A DNA stretch of 64,000 nt from Kribbella jejuensis (GCF_006715085.1 NZ_VFMM01000002.1:744001-808000), one strand, 5' to 3'. Positions 35,177 through 44,321 are shown, counted from the stretch's first letter. Numbers and translations are program-made. The notes: generated from the letters alone by a model not told the origin.

Positions 35177-35549
35177 GGGCACTGTCTCCCTCGACGACTT
35201 CGATGTCAGCTTCCGCGATATCAGCGTACGCGTCCGCGCCGACCCGGTCGATCGTCACGGCGGCGGTCAGCGCGGCGACCAGGTCGTAGTCCTCGGGCTG
35301 TAGCAGTTCGGACCGCATCAGTGAACGCAGCGTCACTACGCCGGCGTCGGTCCCGGCGTCCGCGCCCTCGAGGATCTGCTCGACCGCCCAGCGCACCATC
35401 CGCATCGTCTCCTCGCGGTGCCGCCAGGTGTCGAGTTCCCGGTCGGACTTGCGGGTCAGGTACGCGCCCAGCACCACACCACCCAGAGCGAGCAGCGGTG
35501 AGAGCACAGTCATCACCACGCCGACGACCGAGATCCAGGTCGGAATCAT
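35169..35549 (-). CDS. Small membrane-anchored protein, function unknown
   Basis: 126 residues with one N-terminal membrane helix (ISVVGVVMTVLSPLLALGGV, residues about 6-30), a basic stop-transfer segment (YLTRKSDRELDTWRHREE) and a helical, acidic cytoplasmic tail (DAGVVTLRSLMRSELLQPED, AEADIEVVEGD). It resembles short phage or plasmid accessory membrane proteins but I recognise no named family. It forms an operon with the 55-residue gene. The 109 bases to the PfkB gene on the other strand are probably a shared promoter region. Confidence 0.6.
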   Translation of the reverse strand: MIPTWISVVGVVMTVLSPLLALGGVVLGAYLTRKSDRELDTWRHREETMRMVRWAVEQILEGADAGTDAGVVTLRSLMRSELLQPEDYDLVAALTAAVTIDRVGADAYADIAEADIEVVEGDSAHG

Positions 35550-35658
35550 CGTCGCCTCCCGATTCCTTCCAAAGAAATGGTCTTGACCGGTCGATCATGT
35601 TACGAAGGAGCATCCCATCCAGTACCGACAGGCCAGGATGACAAGGAGCAGTGTCACC

Positions 35659-36708
35659 GTGACGGAGCAGCAGGGCGAATACGACGTGTTCGTACAAGGG
35701 ACCGTGTTCTACGACATCGTCATGACCGGTCTCGAGTCCGCCCCGATCACCGGGACCGAGATCTTCGCCGAGGGCATGGGGTCCTGCCCCGGCGGCGTCG
35801 CGAACTTCGCGATCGCGGCCGCCCGGCTCGGCCTGAAGAGCGGCCTGGCCGCGGTCTTCGGCGACGACGTGTACGCCGACTTCTGCTGGCGGACGCTCGC
35901 TGACCAGGAGGGTGTCGACCTGTCGCACTCGCGCCGGATCGGCCACTGGCACTCCCCGGTCACGGTGTCGATGTCGATCGATCGCGACCGCGCGATGGTC
36001 ACCCACGCCCACGAGGCGCCCGGCGACCCGAGCAAGCTGGTCGGTCCGGGCCTGAGCACCCGCTCCGCGATCGTGCCGGTCGCGGAGGAGTTGCCCGGCT
36101 GGACGGTCGAGGCTCGCGAGTCCGGCGCGCTGCTGTTCGGCGACGTCGGCTGGGACCCGACCGACGAGTGGTCACCCGCCGTACTCGAGGTACTGGACGG
36201 GTTCCACGCGTTCACCCCGAACGCGGGCGAGGCGATGGCCTACACCCGCACCGACACGCCGAAGGCCGCCCTGCACAAGCTCGCCGAGCGCGTCCCGCTC
36301 GCCGTGGTGACGAACGGCGCGGACGGTGTACTCGCGATCGACCAGACGACCGGCGAGGAGGAGCAGGTACCGGCGCTGCCCGTGCGCTCGTACGACCCGA
36401 CCGGGGCCGGCGACGTGTTTCTCGCCTCGCTCGTGCTCGGAACGCTCCGCGGTTGGCCGCTGGCGCACCGGCTAGCGTTCGGCAACCTGTGCGCCGGGCT
36501 GTCCGTGCAGCATTTCGGCGGATCGCTCGCCGCGCCCGGCTGGGGCGACATCATCGACTGGGTCCGGGACCACAGCCGGCACCGTCCCGGCGGCGTCGAC
36601 CCGGACATCCTGCGGCACTACGCGTTCATCGGCGACGTACTCCCGGCCGGCCCGGTGCCGATCGTCCGCCGCGCCTCCGCGACCATCGCCCGCCAGTCCG
36701 ACGCCTAG
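35659..36708 (+). CDS. PfkB family carbohydrate kinase
   Basis: 349-residue ribokinase-type sugar or nucleoside kinase. The PfkB signature DPTGAGDVF lies near residues 246-254, with D252 as catalytic base; the N-terminal glycine motif is CPGGVANFAIAAARLG. GTG 35659 follows AAGGAG at 35643-35648. An ATG at 35638 in the same frame has a poorer ribosome site and is an alternative. The substrate cannot be assigned; the gene stands alone between an accessory region and ftsE. Confidence 0.88.
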   Translation: MTEQQGEYDVFVQGTVFYDIVMTGLESAPITGTEIFAEGMGSCPGGVANFAIAAARLGLKSGLAAVFGDDVYADFCWRTLADQEGVDLSHSRRIGHWHSPVTVSMSIDRDRAMVTHAHEAPGDPSKLVGPGLSTRSAIVPVAEELPGWTVEARESGALLFGDVGWDPTDEWSPAVLEVLDGFHAFTPNAGEAMAYTRTDTPKAALHKLAERVPLAVVTNGADGVLAIDQTTGEEEQVPALPVRSYDPTGAGDVFLASLVLGTLRGWPLAHRLAFGNLCAGLSVQHFGGSLAAPGWGDIIDWVRDHSRHRPGGVDPDILRHYAFIGDVLPAGPVPIVRRASATIARQSDA

Positions 36709-36881
36709 TACGCCCGTTTGAAACGCACCGGGTATCGGACGGGCGCGTACGGACTGGCAGGTCCGGTCGGCGGCACGCCGTGGAAGCCCTAGACTGACTG
36801 CCGGCCGCTCCGGTGGCGTACGGTGCACTTCGTGGTTACCGTCGCGTCGCTCCCTGTTCCCGACCACGGCCGGATGAATCC

Positions 36882-37571
36882 GTGATCCGCTTCGAGAATG
36901 TTTCCAAGACGTACGAGGGCCAGACCAAGGCCGCTCTGCTGAACGTCAACGTCGAGATCGAGAAAGGCGAGTTCGTCTTCCTGGTCGGTACCTCCGGGTC
37001 CGGCAAGTCGACGTTCCTGCGTCTGGTCCTGCGCGAGCACCGCACGTCCAAGGGTCACATCATGGTGGCCGGCAAGGACCTGAACCGGCTCGCCAGCTGG
37101 CGGATCCCGCAGATGCGCCGCCAGATCGGCACCGTGTTCCAGGACTTCCGGCTGCTGCCGAACAAGACCGTCGCGGAGAACGTCGCGTTCGCGCTGCAGG
37201 TGATCGGCAAGCCCCGCTCGCACATCCGCAAGACGGTGCCCGAGGTGCTCGAGCTGGTCGGTCTGGACGGCAAGGAGGACCGGCTCCCGGACGAGCTGTC
37301 CGGCGGTGAGCAGCAGCGGGTCGCGATCGCGCGCGCGTTCGTGAACCGGCCGATGATCCTGATCGCCGACGAGCCGACCGGAAACCTCGACCCCGGTACG
37401 TCGGTGGGCATCATGAAGCTGCTGGACCGGATCAACCGGACCGGTACGACGGTCGTGATGGCCACCCACGACGTGTCGATCGTCGACCAGATGCGCAAAC
37501 GAGTGATCGAGCTCGAGAACGGTCACGTCGTCCGCGACGAGTCGCGCGGCGTCTACGGCTACCAGCACTGA
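36882..37571 (+). CDS. ftsE: Cell division ATP-binding protein FtsE
   Basis: 229-residue ABC ATPase that, with FtsX, links the cytosol to cell-wall hydrolases at the division site. Walker A GTSGSGKST (36-44), Q-loop VFQDFRLL (86-93), signature LSGGEQQ (139-145), Walker B LIADEPTG (160-167) and H-loop H196 are all intact. The GTG start at 36882 has a weak ribosome site; the frame opens 23 codons earlier, but those residues have no family match. ftsX begins 39 bases downstream. Confidence 0.97.
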   Translation: MIRFENVSKTYEGQTKAALLNVNVEIEKGEFVFLVGTSGSGKSTFLRLVLREHRTSKGHIMVAGKDLNRLASWRIPQMRRQIGTVFQDFRLLPNKTVAENVAFALQVIGKPRSHIRKTVPEVLELVGLDGKEDRLPDELSGGEQQRVAIARAFVNRPMILIADEPTGNLDPGTSVGIMKLLDRINRTGTTVVMATHDVSIVDQMRKRVIELENGHVVRDESRGVYGYQH

Positions 37572-37610
37572 CCGCCGAGCACAGTGACTCCTAGGGACTG
37601 ACTGACTGAC

Positions 37611-38522
37611 ATGCGCCTGAACTACATCCTCTCCGACCTCGGCATCGGTCTGAAGCGGAACCTCTCGATGACGATCGCGGTCGTCGTCACGATCTGGGTC
37701 TCGCTGTCGCTGTTCGGCAGCGCGCTGCTCGCGCACGAGCAGGTGAACCTGATGAAGGGGAACTGGTACGACAAGATCCAGATCTCGGTCTTCCTCTGCA
37801 CCAAGGACTCCGGCGGCCGCGGCTGCTCCGGCGCCGAGGTGACCCAGGAGCAGAAGAACCGGATCCAGCAGGTGATCGAGTCGAATCCGGACACCGCGCC
37901 GGACGGCGTGTACACCGAGTCGAAGGCGCAGGCGTTCGAGTCGTTCAAGAAGCTGTACAAGGACTCGCCGATCGTCAGCACGGTCACCCAGGACCAGATG
38001 CAGGAGTCGTTCCGGATCCGGCTCAAGGACCCGCAGCGCTACCAGAACCTGGTCAGCGCGGTGGCCGGCCTGCCGGGCGTGGACACGGTGCAGGACCTCA
38101 GGCAGTACCTCGATCCACTGTTCAAGGCGCTCAACTGGCTGCAGTGGGGCTCGTACGCCGGAGCCGGCCTGCTGCTCGTCGCCGCGCTGATGCAGATTGC
38201 GAACACGATCCGGCTGGCGGCGTACGCGCGCAGACGTGAGATCGGGATCATGCGCCTGGTCGGTGCCTCGAACTTCTACATCCAGCTGCCGTTCCTGCTG
38301 GAAGCGGTACTGGCCGCCATCATCGGCGCCGTACTGGCCTGCGGCACCCTGTGGATGATCGTGTACTTCATGATCATGCAGCGCGCGCAGGAGACGTTCC
38401 GGGTCTGGCAGTGGGTCGGCGCCACCGAAACCTTCCGGGCCACGCTGATCATGGTCGTGGTCGGCCTGGTGCTGGCGGTCGTCCCGACATTCCTGACGAC
38501 GCGGAAATACCTCAAAGTCTGA
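37611..38522 (+). CDS. ftsX: Cell division protein FtsX
   Basis: 303-residue permease-like protein. N-terminal cytoplasmic segment (MRLNYILSDLGIGLKRNLSM), first membrane helix at about 20-42, a large extracytoplasmic loop (about 43-175) that in relatives touches peptidoglycan hydrolases, then three more helices, the last ending near the C-terminus (VVVGLVLAVVPTFLTTRKYL). The loop holds two cysteines close together (CTKDSGGRGC). Follows ftsE in the same operon; the M23 peptidase gene follows. Confidence 0.96.
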   Translation: MRLNYILSDLGIGLKRNLSMTIAVVVTIWVSLSLFGSALLAHEQVNLMKGNWYDKIQISVFLCTKDSGGRGCSGAEVTQEQKNRIQQVIESNPDTAPDGVYTESKAQAFESFKKLYKDSPIVSTVTQDQMQESFRIRLKDPQRYQNLVSAVAGLPGVDTVQDLRQYLDPLFKALNWLQWGSYAGAGLLLVAALMQIANTIRLAAYARRREIGIMRLVGASNFYIQLPFLLEAVLAAIIGAVLACGTLWMIVYFMIMQRAQETFRVWQWVGATETFRATLIMVVVGLVLAVVPTFLTTRKYLKV

Positions 38523-38609
38523 CCCGGGTGACTTATCGTGCAGTAACAGGAGTAACAACAGTCACTCCTGTACCGTACGAGAACCTCGTCCAGAGCAAAG
38601 GGTCGATCT

Positions 38610-39944
38610 GTGGTCCGGCAGACTGTGGTTACCGCTTGCTGCCTCGTCCTGTCCCTGTCCGCCGGCGTCCTGGCCGCGGTCCCGTCCGCTCCGTCCGCGC
38701 AGGCGCGGCCGCCGGACCCGGCCGCCAAGAAGAAGCAACTCGACTCGCAGATCAACCAGTCCAAGGCTGATCTCGACGACGCGTCCGACCAGCTCGGCAA
38801 GTCCGTTGCCGCGTACAACCAAGCCGTCACGAAGTACCAGGCCGTCCAGGTCCGCTACGCCGCCGCGCAGGGGCAGCTCGCCGCCGCGAAGGCCGCCGAC
38901 GCGGTTGCCGCGGGCAAGCTTGTCGCGGCCGAGGCGGCGTTGCGTACGGCGGCCTCGGACGTCGCGGCCGGTGAGAAGCTGATCGCGGAGAAGCGGGCCG
39001 TCGCGGGGCGCGCCGTACGGTCGGCGTACCAGCAGCAGAACGGTCTGGTCGGGCTGTCGATCGCGCTGCGCGGTGCGGCGCCGGCCGACATCGCCACCGG
39101 CATGCAGGTGCAGCGCAACGTGTTCGGCATCCAGAGCAACGCGATCACCAACCTGAACAACGCGCAGGCGCAGCTCGCCAGCAAGCAGGTCAAGATGGCC
39201 GCCGCGGAGCAGGACGCCGAGACGGCTCGCGCCGAAGCCGCGGCCACGGTGCAGAAGGTCACCGAGCTGACCAAGCAGGTCGCGGCCGACCGAGCGGAGG
39301 CGGCAGCGGTCGCGGCGGTCAAGCTGACCGCGTTCAAGGCGGCCGAGAAGGAGAAGAACACCGAGCTCGCGCAGTACAACTCGCTGTTGCGGGAGCGGAA
39401 CCGGGTCCAGCAGATGCTGATCGCCCAGGCGAAGGCCGAGAAGGCGGCCGCAGCGCGCCGGAAGGCGGCGGCCGAGGCGGCCGAGCGGGCTCGCGCGCGG
39501 AAGGAGCACCGGCAGCCGCGGGACATCCCGGATCCGCCGTCGACGGGTGACGGACGGCTCGGGTACCCGGTGAGCAGCTATATCACGTCGCCGTACGGGA
39601 TGCGGTTCCACCCGGTGCTGCACATCTGGAAGCTGCACGACGGTACGGACTTCCGCGCTCCCTGCGGTACGCCGGTCCGCGCCGCCGCCGACGGGGTGGT
39701 GACGGACAAGTACTACAACGGTGGTTACGGGAACCGGCTGTTCATCTCACACGGGGTGATCGGCGGGCACTCGATCACGACGGTCTACAACCACTTGTCG
39801 AAGTACAAGGCCCACGTCGGTGAACGGGTCAAGCGCGGCGAGATCATCGCCTGGTCCGGTACGACGGGCTACTCGACCGGCTGCCACTTGCACTTCATGG
39901 TCTACAAGGACGGCAACGTGGTTAATCCCATGGGGTGGCTGTGA
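38610..39944 (+). CDS. Exported M23 peptidoglycan hydrolase with coiled coil (EnvC-like)
   Basis: 444-residue secreted or membrane-tethered endopeptidase. A signal-type N-terminus (VVTACCLVLSLSAGVLAAV) is followed by long coiled-coil segments at about 40-300 (LDSQINQSKADLDDASDQLG and many Ala/Glu/Lys repeats), which in EnvC-like proteins dock on FtsX, then a C-terminal LytM/M23 domain. Zinc ligands are visible as H343 with D347 (HDGTD) and HxH 426/428 (CHLHF). In mycobacteria the equivalent position holds the NlpC/P60 enzyme RipC. The GTG start at 38610 gives a normal signal peptide. Confidence 0.9.
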   Translation: MVRQTVVTACCLVLSLSAGVLAAVPSAPSAQARPPDPAAKKKQLDSQINQSKADLDDASDQLGKSVAAYNQAVTKYQAVQVRYAAAQGQLAAAKAADAVAAGKLVAAEAALRTAASDVAAGEKLIAEKRAVAGRAVRSAYQQQNGLVGLSIALRGAAPADIATGMQVQRNVFGIQSNAITNLNNAQAQLASKQVKMAAAEQDAETARAEAAATVQKVTELTKQVAADRAEAAAVAAVKLTAFKAAEKEKNTELAQYNSLLRERNRVQQMLIAQAKAEKAAAARRKAAAEAAERARARKEHRQPRDIPDPPSTGDGRLGYPVSSYITSPYGMRFHPVLHIWKLHDGTDFRAPCGTPVRAAADGVVTDKYYNGGYGNRLFISHGVIGGHSITTVYNHLSKYKAHVGERVKRGEIIAWSGTTGYSTGCHLHFMVYKDGNVVNPMGWL

Positions 39945-39965
39945 GCTACCTGCGATAATGGTCGG

Positions 39966-40439
39966 ATGGTGAAACAGTCCGGCCGGGAGAAGCCGATCGC
40001 GCAGAACCGTAAGGCGCGACACGACTACCACATCGAGGACGTGGTGGAGGCCGGGCTGGTGCTGACCGGGACCGAGGTCAAGTCCCTGCGGCAGGGCCGG
40101 GCCTCCCTGGTCGACGCCTTCGCCGCCGTCCGTGGGAACGAGCTGTGGCTGCAGGGCATGCACATCCCGGAGTACAAGCACGGCACGTGGACCAACCACG
40201 AACCACGCCGTACCCGCAAGCTCCTCCTGCACAAGGACGAGGTCGCAAAACTCATCCGAGCCGTAGAACAACAGGGTGTCTCCCTCATCCCCCTGTCCCT
40301 GTACTTCAAGGACGGCTACGCGAAGGTCGAGCTGGCCACCGGCCGAGGCAAGAAGGACTACGACAAACGCCACGCCCTAGCCGAACGCCAAGCCAACCGG
40401 GAAGCCCAAAGAGCCCTCTCCGACCGCCACCGCGGCTGA
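39966..40439 (+). CDS. smpB: SsrA-binding protein SmpB
   Basis: 157-residue tmRNA partner that brings ssrA RNA to stalled ribosomes (trans-translation). Family motifs are present: IAQNRKARHDYHIEDVVEAG, LVLTGTEVKSLRQGRASLVD, LHKDEVAKLI and a basic C-terminal tail (KDYDKRHALAERQANREAQR) that mimics codon-anticodon contacts. The ssrA gene itself lies about 1.4 kb downstream, separated by two membrane-protein genes. Confidence 0.97.
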   Translation: MVKQSGREKPIAQNRKARHDYHIEDVVEAGLVLTGTEVKSLRQGRASLVDAFAAVRGNELWLQGMHIPEYKHGTWTNHEPRRTRKLLLHKDEVAKLIRAVEQQGVSLIPLSLYFKDGYAKVELATGRGKKDYDKRHALAERQANREAQRALSDRHRG

Positions 40440-40516
40440 CCGACTGGGGTTCGGTCAGGGGTTGGTCCGGGCTGAACCCGATGGGGTGGATGGAGTCGGG
40501 CGCGCAGAGTGGGGGT

Positions 40517-41077
40517 ATGTCCACTTCAGAGTTGCTGGTGACGTCGGCTCAGCGGGATCGGGCCGTCGAGATCCTCAAAGAGATGTACGCCGACGGCCGC
40601 CTCGACCACATGGAGTTCGACCTCCGGTTGGACAAGGCGCTCAACGCGCGGACCCGGGCCGAGTTGAACAGCACGTTCGACGGGCTCGTCTCCCGCCCGG
40701 TGCCGACGTTCGCGCCGGCCGCCTTCACCCGGCCCGCGCCGCTGCAGACCTACCACGGCGACGGCCGCGGGCTCGGTACGGTCGCGCACTGGCTCGGGTA
40801 CCCGACCTCGTTCGTCGGCCCGGCGCTCGTCGTCGCGACCGCCGGCCAGCGGAACCCCGCCGTACGCCGCCACGCGGTCGAGGCGCTGAACTTCCAGCTG
40901 ACCGCGGCCGGGGCGTTCGCGCTGCTCGGGATCATGACCGGGTTCACGCACGGGTTGCTCGGGTTCCTGTTCCCGATCCTCGGCATCCTCTGGTTCCTGC
41001 TCACGGGCATCGGCGGCCTCGCCACCGCGGCCGGCGGCAAGTTCCGCTACCCGTTCACCATCCGCCTGATCAAGTAG
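40517..41077 (+). CDS. DUF1707/DUF4870-type membrane protein
   Basis: 186 residues from ATG 40517 (GGGGG spacer before it). The N-terminal third is a DUF1707-like helical domain with the typical pattern of AVEILKEMYADGRLDHMEFD. The C-terminal two thirds have hydrophobic helices (TAAGAFALLGIMTGF; LLGFLFPILGILWFLLTGI) like the small DUF4870 membrane proteins, in which AVRRHAVEALNFQ is a shared motif. Role unknown; both domains are abundant in actinobacteria. Longer frames opening at 40145 run through smpB and are not used. Confidence 0.75.
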   Translation: MSTSELLVTSAQRDRAVEILKEMYADGRLDHMEFDLRLDKALNARTRAELNSTFDGLVSRPVPTFAPAAFTRPAPLQTYHGDGRGLGTVAHWLGYPTSFVGPALVVATAGQRNPAVRRHAVEALNFQLTAAGAFALLGIMTGFTHGLLGFLFPILGILWFLLTGIGGLATAAGGKFRYPFTIRLIK

Positions 41078-41093
41078 GCCCTACCCTGCTGCG

Positions 41094-41762
41094 GTGGGCG
41101 TACCCGTATCAACGCGGTGGGAGGTCGGTGCGTTCCTCGGGCTGACCGCGGCGACCGGGCTGATCGACGCGGTCAGCTACCTGAAGCTCGGACATACCTT
41201 CGTCGCGAACATGACCGGGAACGTGGTCTTCCTCGGGTTCGCGGTCGCGCCCGGGTCGGGATTCCGGCTCGGGCCGCCGGTGGTCGCCGTCGCCGGCTTC
41301 GTTCTCGGCTCGGTGCTCGGCGGCCGGGCGGCGCGCGTACTCGAGGCGCGGCCGCGGCGCTGGCTCGGCATCGTCTTCGCCACGCAGGCCGCGGTGCTGC
41401 TGTTGTGCGGTCTGCTGGTCGGGGTCGGCGTACTGCGGGAATCGGGCGGTACGTCGTACCTCCTGATCCTCGCGCTGGCGGCCTGTTTCGGACTGCAGAA
41501 CGCGACCGTACGGCAGGTCGCCCCGAAGGACATGACCACGACCGTACTCACGCTGACGCTCACCGGCCTCGCCGCGGACAACGTGCTCGGCAACGGGCGA
41601 GCGGCCAGCCCGTACCGCCGCGTCGGCTCGATCCTCGCGATGCTCGCCGGCGCTGCGGCCGGCGCCCTGCTGCTGCGCGTCACGATCGGCTGGGTGATCG
41701 CCCTCGCGGGAGCCGTGGTCGCGGCCGCGGCCGCCGTCTTCGCGCTGGCTCCGGCGGACTGA
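41094..41762 (+). CDS. YoaK/DUF1275 family membrane protein
   Basis: 222-residue protein with about six predicted helices. Begins GTG 41094. GLIDAVSYLKLGHTFVANMT and NATVRQVAPKDMTTTVLT are typical family motifs; the first contains the conserved Gly-x-x-Asp-Ala-x-x-Tyr block of DUF1275. Function of the family is not established. The 86 bases between its stop and the tmRNA 5' end hold no clear promoter that I can place with confidence. Confidence 0.85.
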   Translation: MGVPVSTRWEVGAFLGLTAATGLIDAVSYLKLGHTFVANMTGNVVFLGFAVAPGSGFRLGPPVVAVAGFVLGSVLGGRAARVLEARPRRWLGIVFATQAAVLLLCGLLVGVGVLRESGGTSYLLILALAACFGLQNATVRQVAPKDMTTTVLTLTLTGLAADNVLGNGRAASPYRRVGSILAMLAGAAAGALLLRVTIGWVIALAGAVVAAAAAVFALAPAD

Positions 41763-41848
41763 GGGAATGTCGGGTGCGGGCGGTTGGTTGGACTTGATAG
41801 TGTGGAGCTTCCACCGAGCGGTACGGGTGGGAGTTTGACAACTCAACA

Positions 41849-42226
41849 GGGGGTGAACGGTTTCGACTTTGGACGTGTGTTCCAAGGGAAGCGGGCCGAG
41901 GATCCAGGGTTATCTCGTTAACGATCTCTGGAAACCAATAACTGCCAATTCCAAGCGCAGTAGCTTCGCTCTCGCCGCCTGACGGCCTGAGCACTTAAAG
42001 AAGCGGTCAGCCCGGGGATGCTCCCGCCCCGGCTCCTGGCCTCAGCTAGGGAGCTTGCTTTGTTAGTCCGGTCACGGGGCTAGCACGGGACATTTACAGT
42101 GACTGAGCCTGTCAGCGAGATGTCTGTACAAACGCTGGGGCTGAGAAAAGCGCCATTCAGACTGCGCCCGGAGAAGCCTTGAAGCAACGCCGAAGGACGC
42201 GGGTTCGATTCCCGCCACCTCCACCC
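41849..42226 (+). ncRNA. ssrA: tmRNA (SsrA)
   Basis: Transfer-messenger RNA that rescues stalled ribosomes and tags their products. The acceptor stem pairs GGGGGTG (41849-41855) with CACCTCC (42216-42222), discriminator A at 42223. The T-loop GGTTCGATTCCCG is at 42202-42214. The reading frame starts at GCC 41944 and encodes the degradation tag ANSKRSSSFALAA, ending in TGA at 41980-41982. CCA is not fully encoded (CCC follows the discriminator), so the CCA end is probably added by tRNA nucleotidyltransferase. smpB is nearby. The 3' end is given to the third C. Confidence 0.93.
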
Positions 42227-42230
42227 CTAG

Positions 42231-42268
42231 AGAACGCCCTGACCGGACCCGTCCGGCCAGGGCGTTCT
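42231..42268 (+). terminator. Strong hairpin terminator after ssrA
   Basis: 18-bp arms AGAACGCCCTGACCGGAC (42231-42248) and GTCCGGCCAGGGCGTTCT (42251-42268) separated by only CC, with a single A-C mismatch. It has no U-run, as usual for actinobacterial terminators. It begins 4 bases after the tmRNA 3' end and stops transcription before the convergent beta-helix gene. Confidence 0.8.
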
Positions 42269-42283
42269 GCTGTCTGGGTCGGG

Positions 42284-44293
42284 TCAGTTGCGGGCGCCTG
42301 CCTCGGTCATGACGCGTGCGGCGCCGGGCGGGACGTTGCCGTCGGTGATCTGGGTGTTACCGATCAGCTGGTTGTTGTAGCCGGGGCCTTCGGGGTTGCG
42401 GGCCGAGCCGATGTCCCACCAGTTGCCGGTGATCAGGTTGTCCTTGGTGTTGAAGGTGTCCGGGTTGCCGGCGTCGGAGTTGACGTAGACCCAGCTGCTG
42501 CTGCCCAGGAAGACGTTGTCGCGCAGCACTACGTACCGCGTGCCCTGGTCGATCAGCGCGCCGAACGTGGTCTGACTGTCGTAGACGTAGTTGCGCTCGA
42601 TCACGGTGCCCGGGCTCGCGGACAGCGTGTAGATGCTGCCGCCGTCGTGCATCGACTGCTTGGTGTCGTGGATCAGGTTGTACGCGACGTAGTTCTCGCG
42701 GAACGTCGTCGGCGTCCGGTAGATCGGCTGGTAGTTGTACAGCCCGGCCTTCAGGTAGTACTGGTTGCCGCCCGGGTCGTTGATACCCCATCCCCAGCCG
42801 ATGTCGACGCCGTCGTACGGCAGATCGGTGAGCGTGTTGTGGGTGATCGTCGCGCGGGTGACGTACGTCGACAGGATGCCGGCGTTGTCCCGGTAGTTCT
42901 TCGAGACGCCGGCAATCGTGTTGCCGGCGATCCGCATGTCGTGGTTGGTCATCCGCGGGTCCCGCGGGTGGTGCGCGTCCGGCTGGACGCCGCCGACGAC
43001 GATCGCCGACGCGGCGCTGTCGGTGAAGCTGTTGCCCAGGACATCGATCTCGGCGGCGCCGTACCCGATCCGGGAGGCGTGTGCGTTCGGGTCCATGCCG
43101 AGTCCGAGCCCGACCGACCCGAGCTGCTCGAAGCTGTTACCGGCGAAGCTCACGTGCTCGGCCGCGGAAACCTGCACCGCAGCGGGAATCTGGTGCCACT
43201 CGTTGCGCGTCTTCTCGAACTCGGGGCAGCCGTTCTGGCACTTGGTCAGGAAGTCGGCCGGCTTCGCGTACTCCCCGACGACATGCGCTCCGCTCTGCTG
43301 ATCGACGTATCCTTGCGGCCCGCTCGGGAAGTTCCAGGTGGTGTGCGCGAACGTCAGGTTGCTGAAGGCAAGGTTCTCGACCGGTCGGTCGTAGCTCCCG
43401 CTGACCTGGATCAGCGATTCCAGCCGCGGCAGGCGTACGTCGGTGGACGCCATCGACTGCCCGTCGGCGGGACGGTAGAACAGCTTGCCCTTGGCAGAGT
43501 CGAGGTACCACTGGTTCGGACCGGAGATCAGTTCGTAGGCGTTGTTCAGGTAGATCGCACCGCGGGCGTAGGGCGACTTGAGCGTGTCGTAGCCGAAGTT
43601 GTTGTTGTCCCAGGCCGGCTGCTCCATCACCAGGGTGTTGCCGTCGACGGACTGGACCGGGGAGTACCGGTCGGTGAACGAGCCGAGCTCCTCGATCTCG
43701 AGCTCACCGGGGTTCGAGAGGCCGGCGATGCGCGCGGCCAGGGCCGGATCGTCGACGGTGAGACCGCGCTGGCTGAAGACCAGGTTGCCGCGGGTCTTCT
43801 TGGACTCGGCGAGCAGCATTTGCGTCCGCTGGGCGAGCTTGCCGTCGACGTAGAGCTGGCGTGATTGGGTGCCGGCCGGCACGTCTGCCGACCAGATGTT
43901 CTTGGCCGGATCCGTCAGCGTCCAGTTGGTGATCTTCGAGCCGCCGGAGAGTACGGCGTGTTGGCCGGGGACGCTCTGCCAGCTGACGGTGTGGCCGTTG
44001 CGGCCGCCGTCGCGGGCGCCGAACTGGAGCGGGGCGGTCAGCTCGTAGGTGCCGCCGGCCAGCAGGACGCGGACGTCGGTGGTCGCGGTGCGGGCGCGGA
44101 CGAGGGCCTGGGCGGCGTCGAGGGTACGAACGACCTGGTCGGCGTCGAGATTCTTCGGCTTCTTGCCGTCCGGGACGACCAGGATGACGTCGGTCGACGG
44201 CGGGGCAGCGAAGCTCGGGGAGGACAGGGCGGCGGCGCCGAGGGCAAGCGCGCCTGCACCGGCGATCAAGCGGAGGGGACGAGGGCGGGTCAT
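42284..44293 (-). CDS. Secreted right-handed beta-helix protein, probable polysaccharide lyase/glycosidase
   Basis: 669 residues from ATG 44293, preceded by GAGGAG (minus strand). Signal peptide at about 1-28 (LIAGAGALALGAAALSS). The body is a parallel beta-helix with repeated right-handed turns (e.g. NLAFSNLTFAHTTWNF, MRIAGNTIAGVSKNY, ATITHNTLTDLPYDGV, VIERNYVYDSQTTFG), the fold of pectate lyases and related glycan-degrading enzymes. A Gly/Trp cluster (DIGWGWGINDPGGN) may line the cleft, but I cannot assign catalytic residues. Adjacent to a GntR gene and sugar transporter, so it probably liberates the sugar imported by that system. Confidence 0.83.
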   Translation of the reverse strand: MTRPRPLRLIAGAGALALGAAALSSPSFAAPPSTDVILVVPDGKKPKNLDADQVVRTLDAAQALVRARTATTDVRVLLAGGTYELTAPLQFGARDGGRNGHTVSWQSVPGQHAVLSGGSKITNWTLTDPAKNIWSADVPAGTQSRQLYVDGKLAQRTQMLLAESKKTRGNLVFSQRGLTVDDPALAARIAGLSNPGELEIEELGSFTDRYSPVQSVDGNTLVMEQPAWDNNNFGYDTLKSPYARGAIYLNNAYELISGPNQWYLDSAKGKLFYRPADGQSMASTDVRLPRLESLIQVSGSYDRPVENLAFSNLTFAHTTWNFPSGPQGYVDQQSGAHVVGEYAKPADFLTKCQNGCPEFEKTRNEWHQIPAAVQVSAAEHVSFAGNSFEQLGSVGLGLGMDPNAHASRIGYGAAEIDVLGNSFTDSAASAIVVGGVQPDAHHPRDPRMTNHDMRIAGNTIAGVSKNYRDNAGILSTYVTRATITHNTLTDLPYDGVDIGWGWGINDPGGNQYYLKAGLYNYQPIYRTPTTFRENYVAYNLIHDTKQSMHDGGSIYTLSASPGTVIERNYVYDSQTTFGALIDQGTRYVVLRDNVFLGSSSWVYVNSDAGNPDTFNTKDNLITGNWWDIGSARNPEGPGYNNQLIGNTQITDGNVPPGAARVMTEAGARN

Positions 44294-44309
44294 CGGAGAC
44301 TCCTCTGTC

Positions 44310-44321
44310 GTCTGTTGTCTG
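44310..44321 (-). promoter_or_regulatory. Candidate GntR operator in the beta-helix gene leader
   Basis: GTCTGTTGTCTG (plus strand); its complement CAGACAACAGAC also occurs at 45210-45221 in the ABC promoter. The copy lies 17 bases upstream of the beta-helix ATG, so binding there would block its transcription. The shared element flanking the GntR gene on both sides is the basis for the call. Confidence 0.5.

Noticed and set aside
41835..41840. TTGACA just before ssrA as its -35 box
   Set aside because: With normal spacing the start of transcription would fall inside the tmRNA, so it cannot serve ssrA.
42180..42226. A tRNA-like 3' end with a T-arm
   Set aside because: It is part of the tmRNA tRNA-like domain. 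The matching 5' acceptor strand is at 41849, and no anticodon arm exists.
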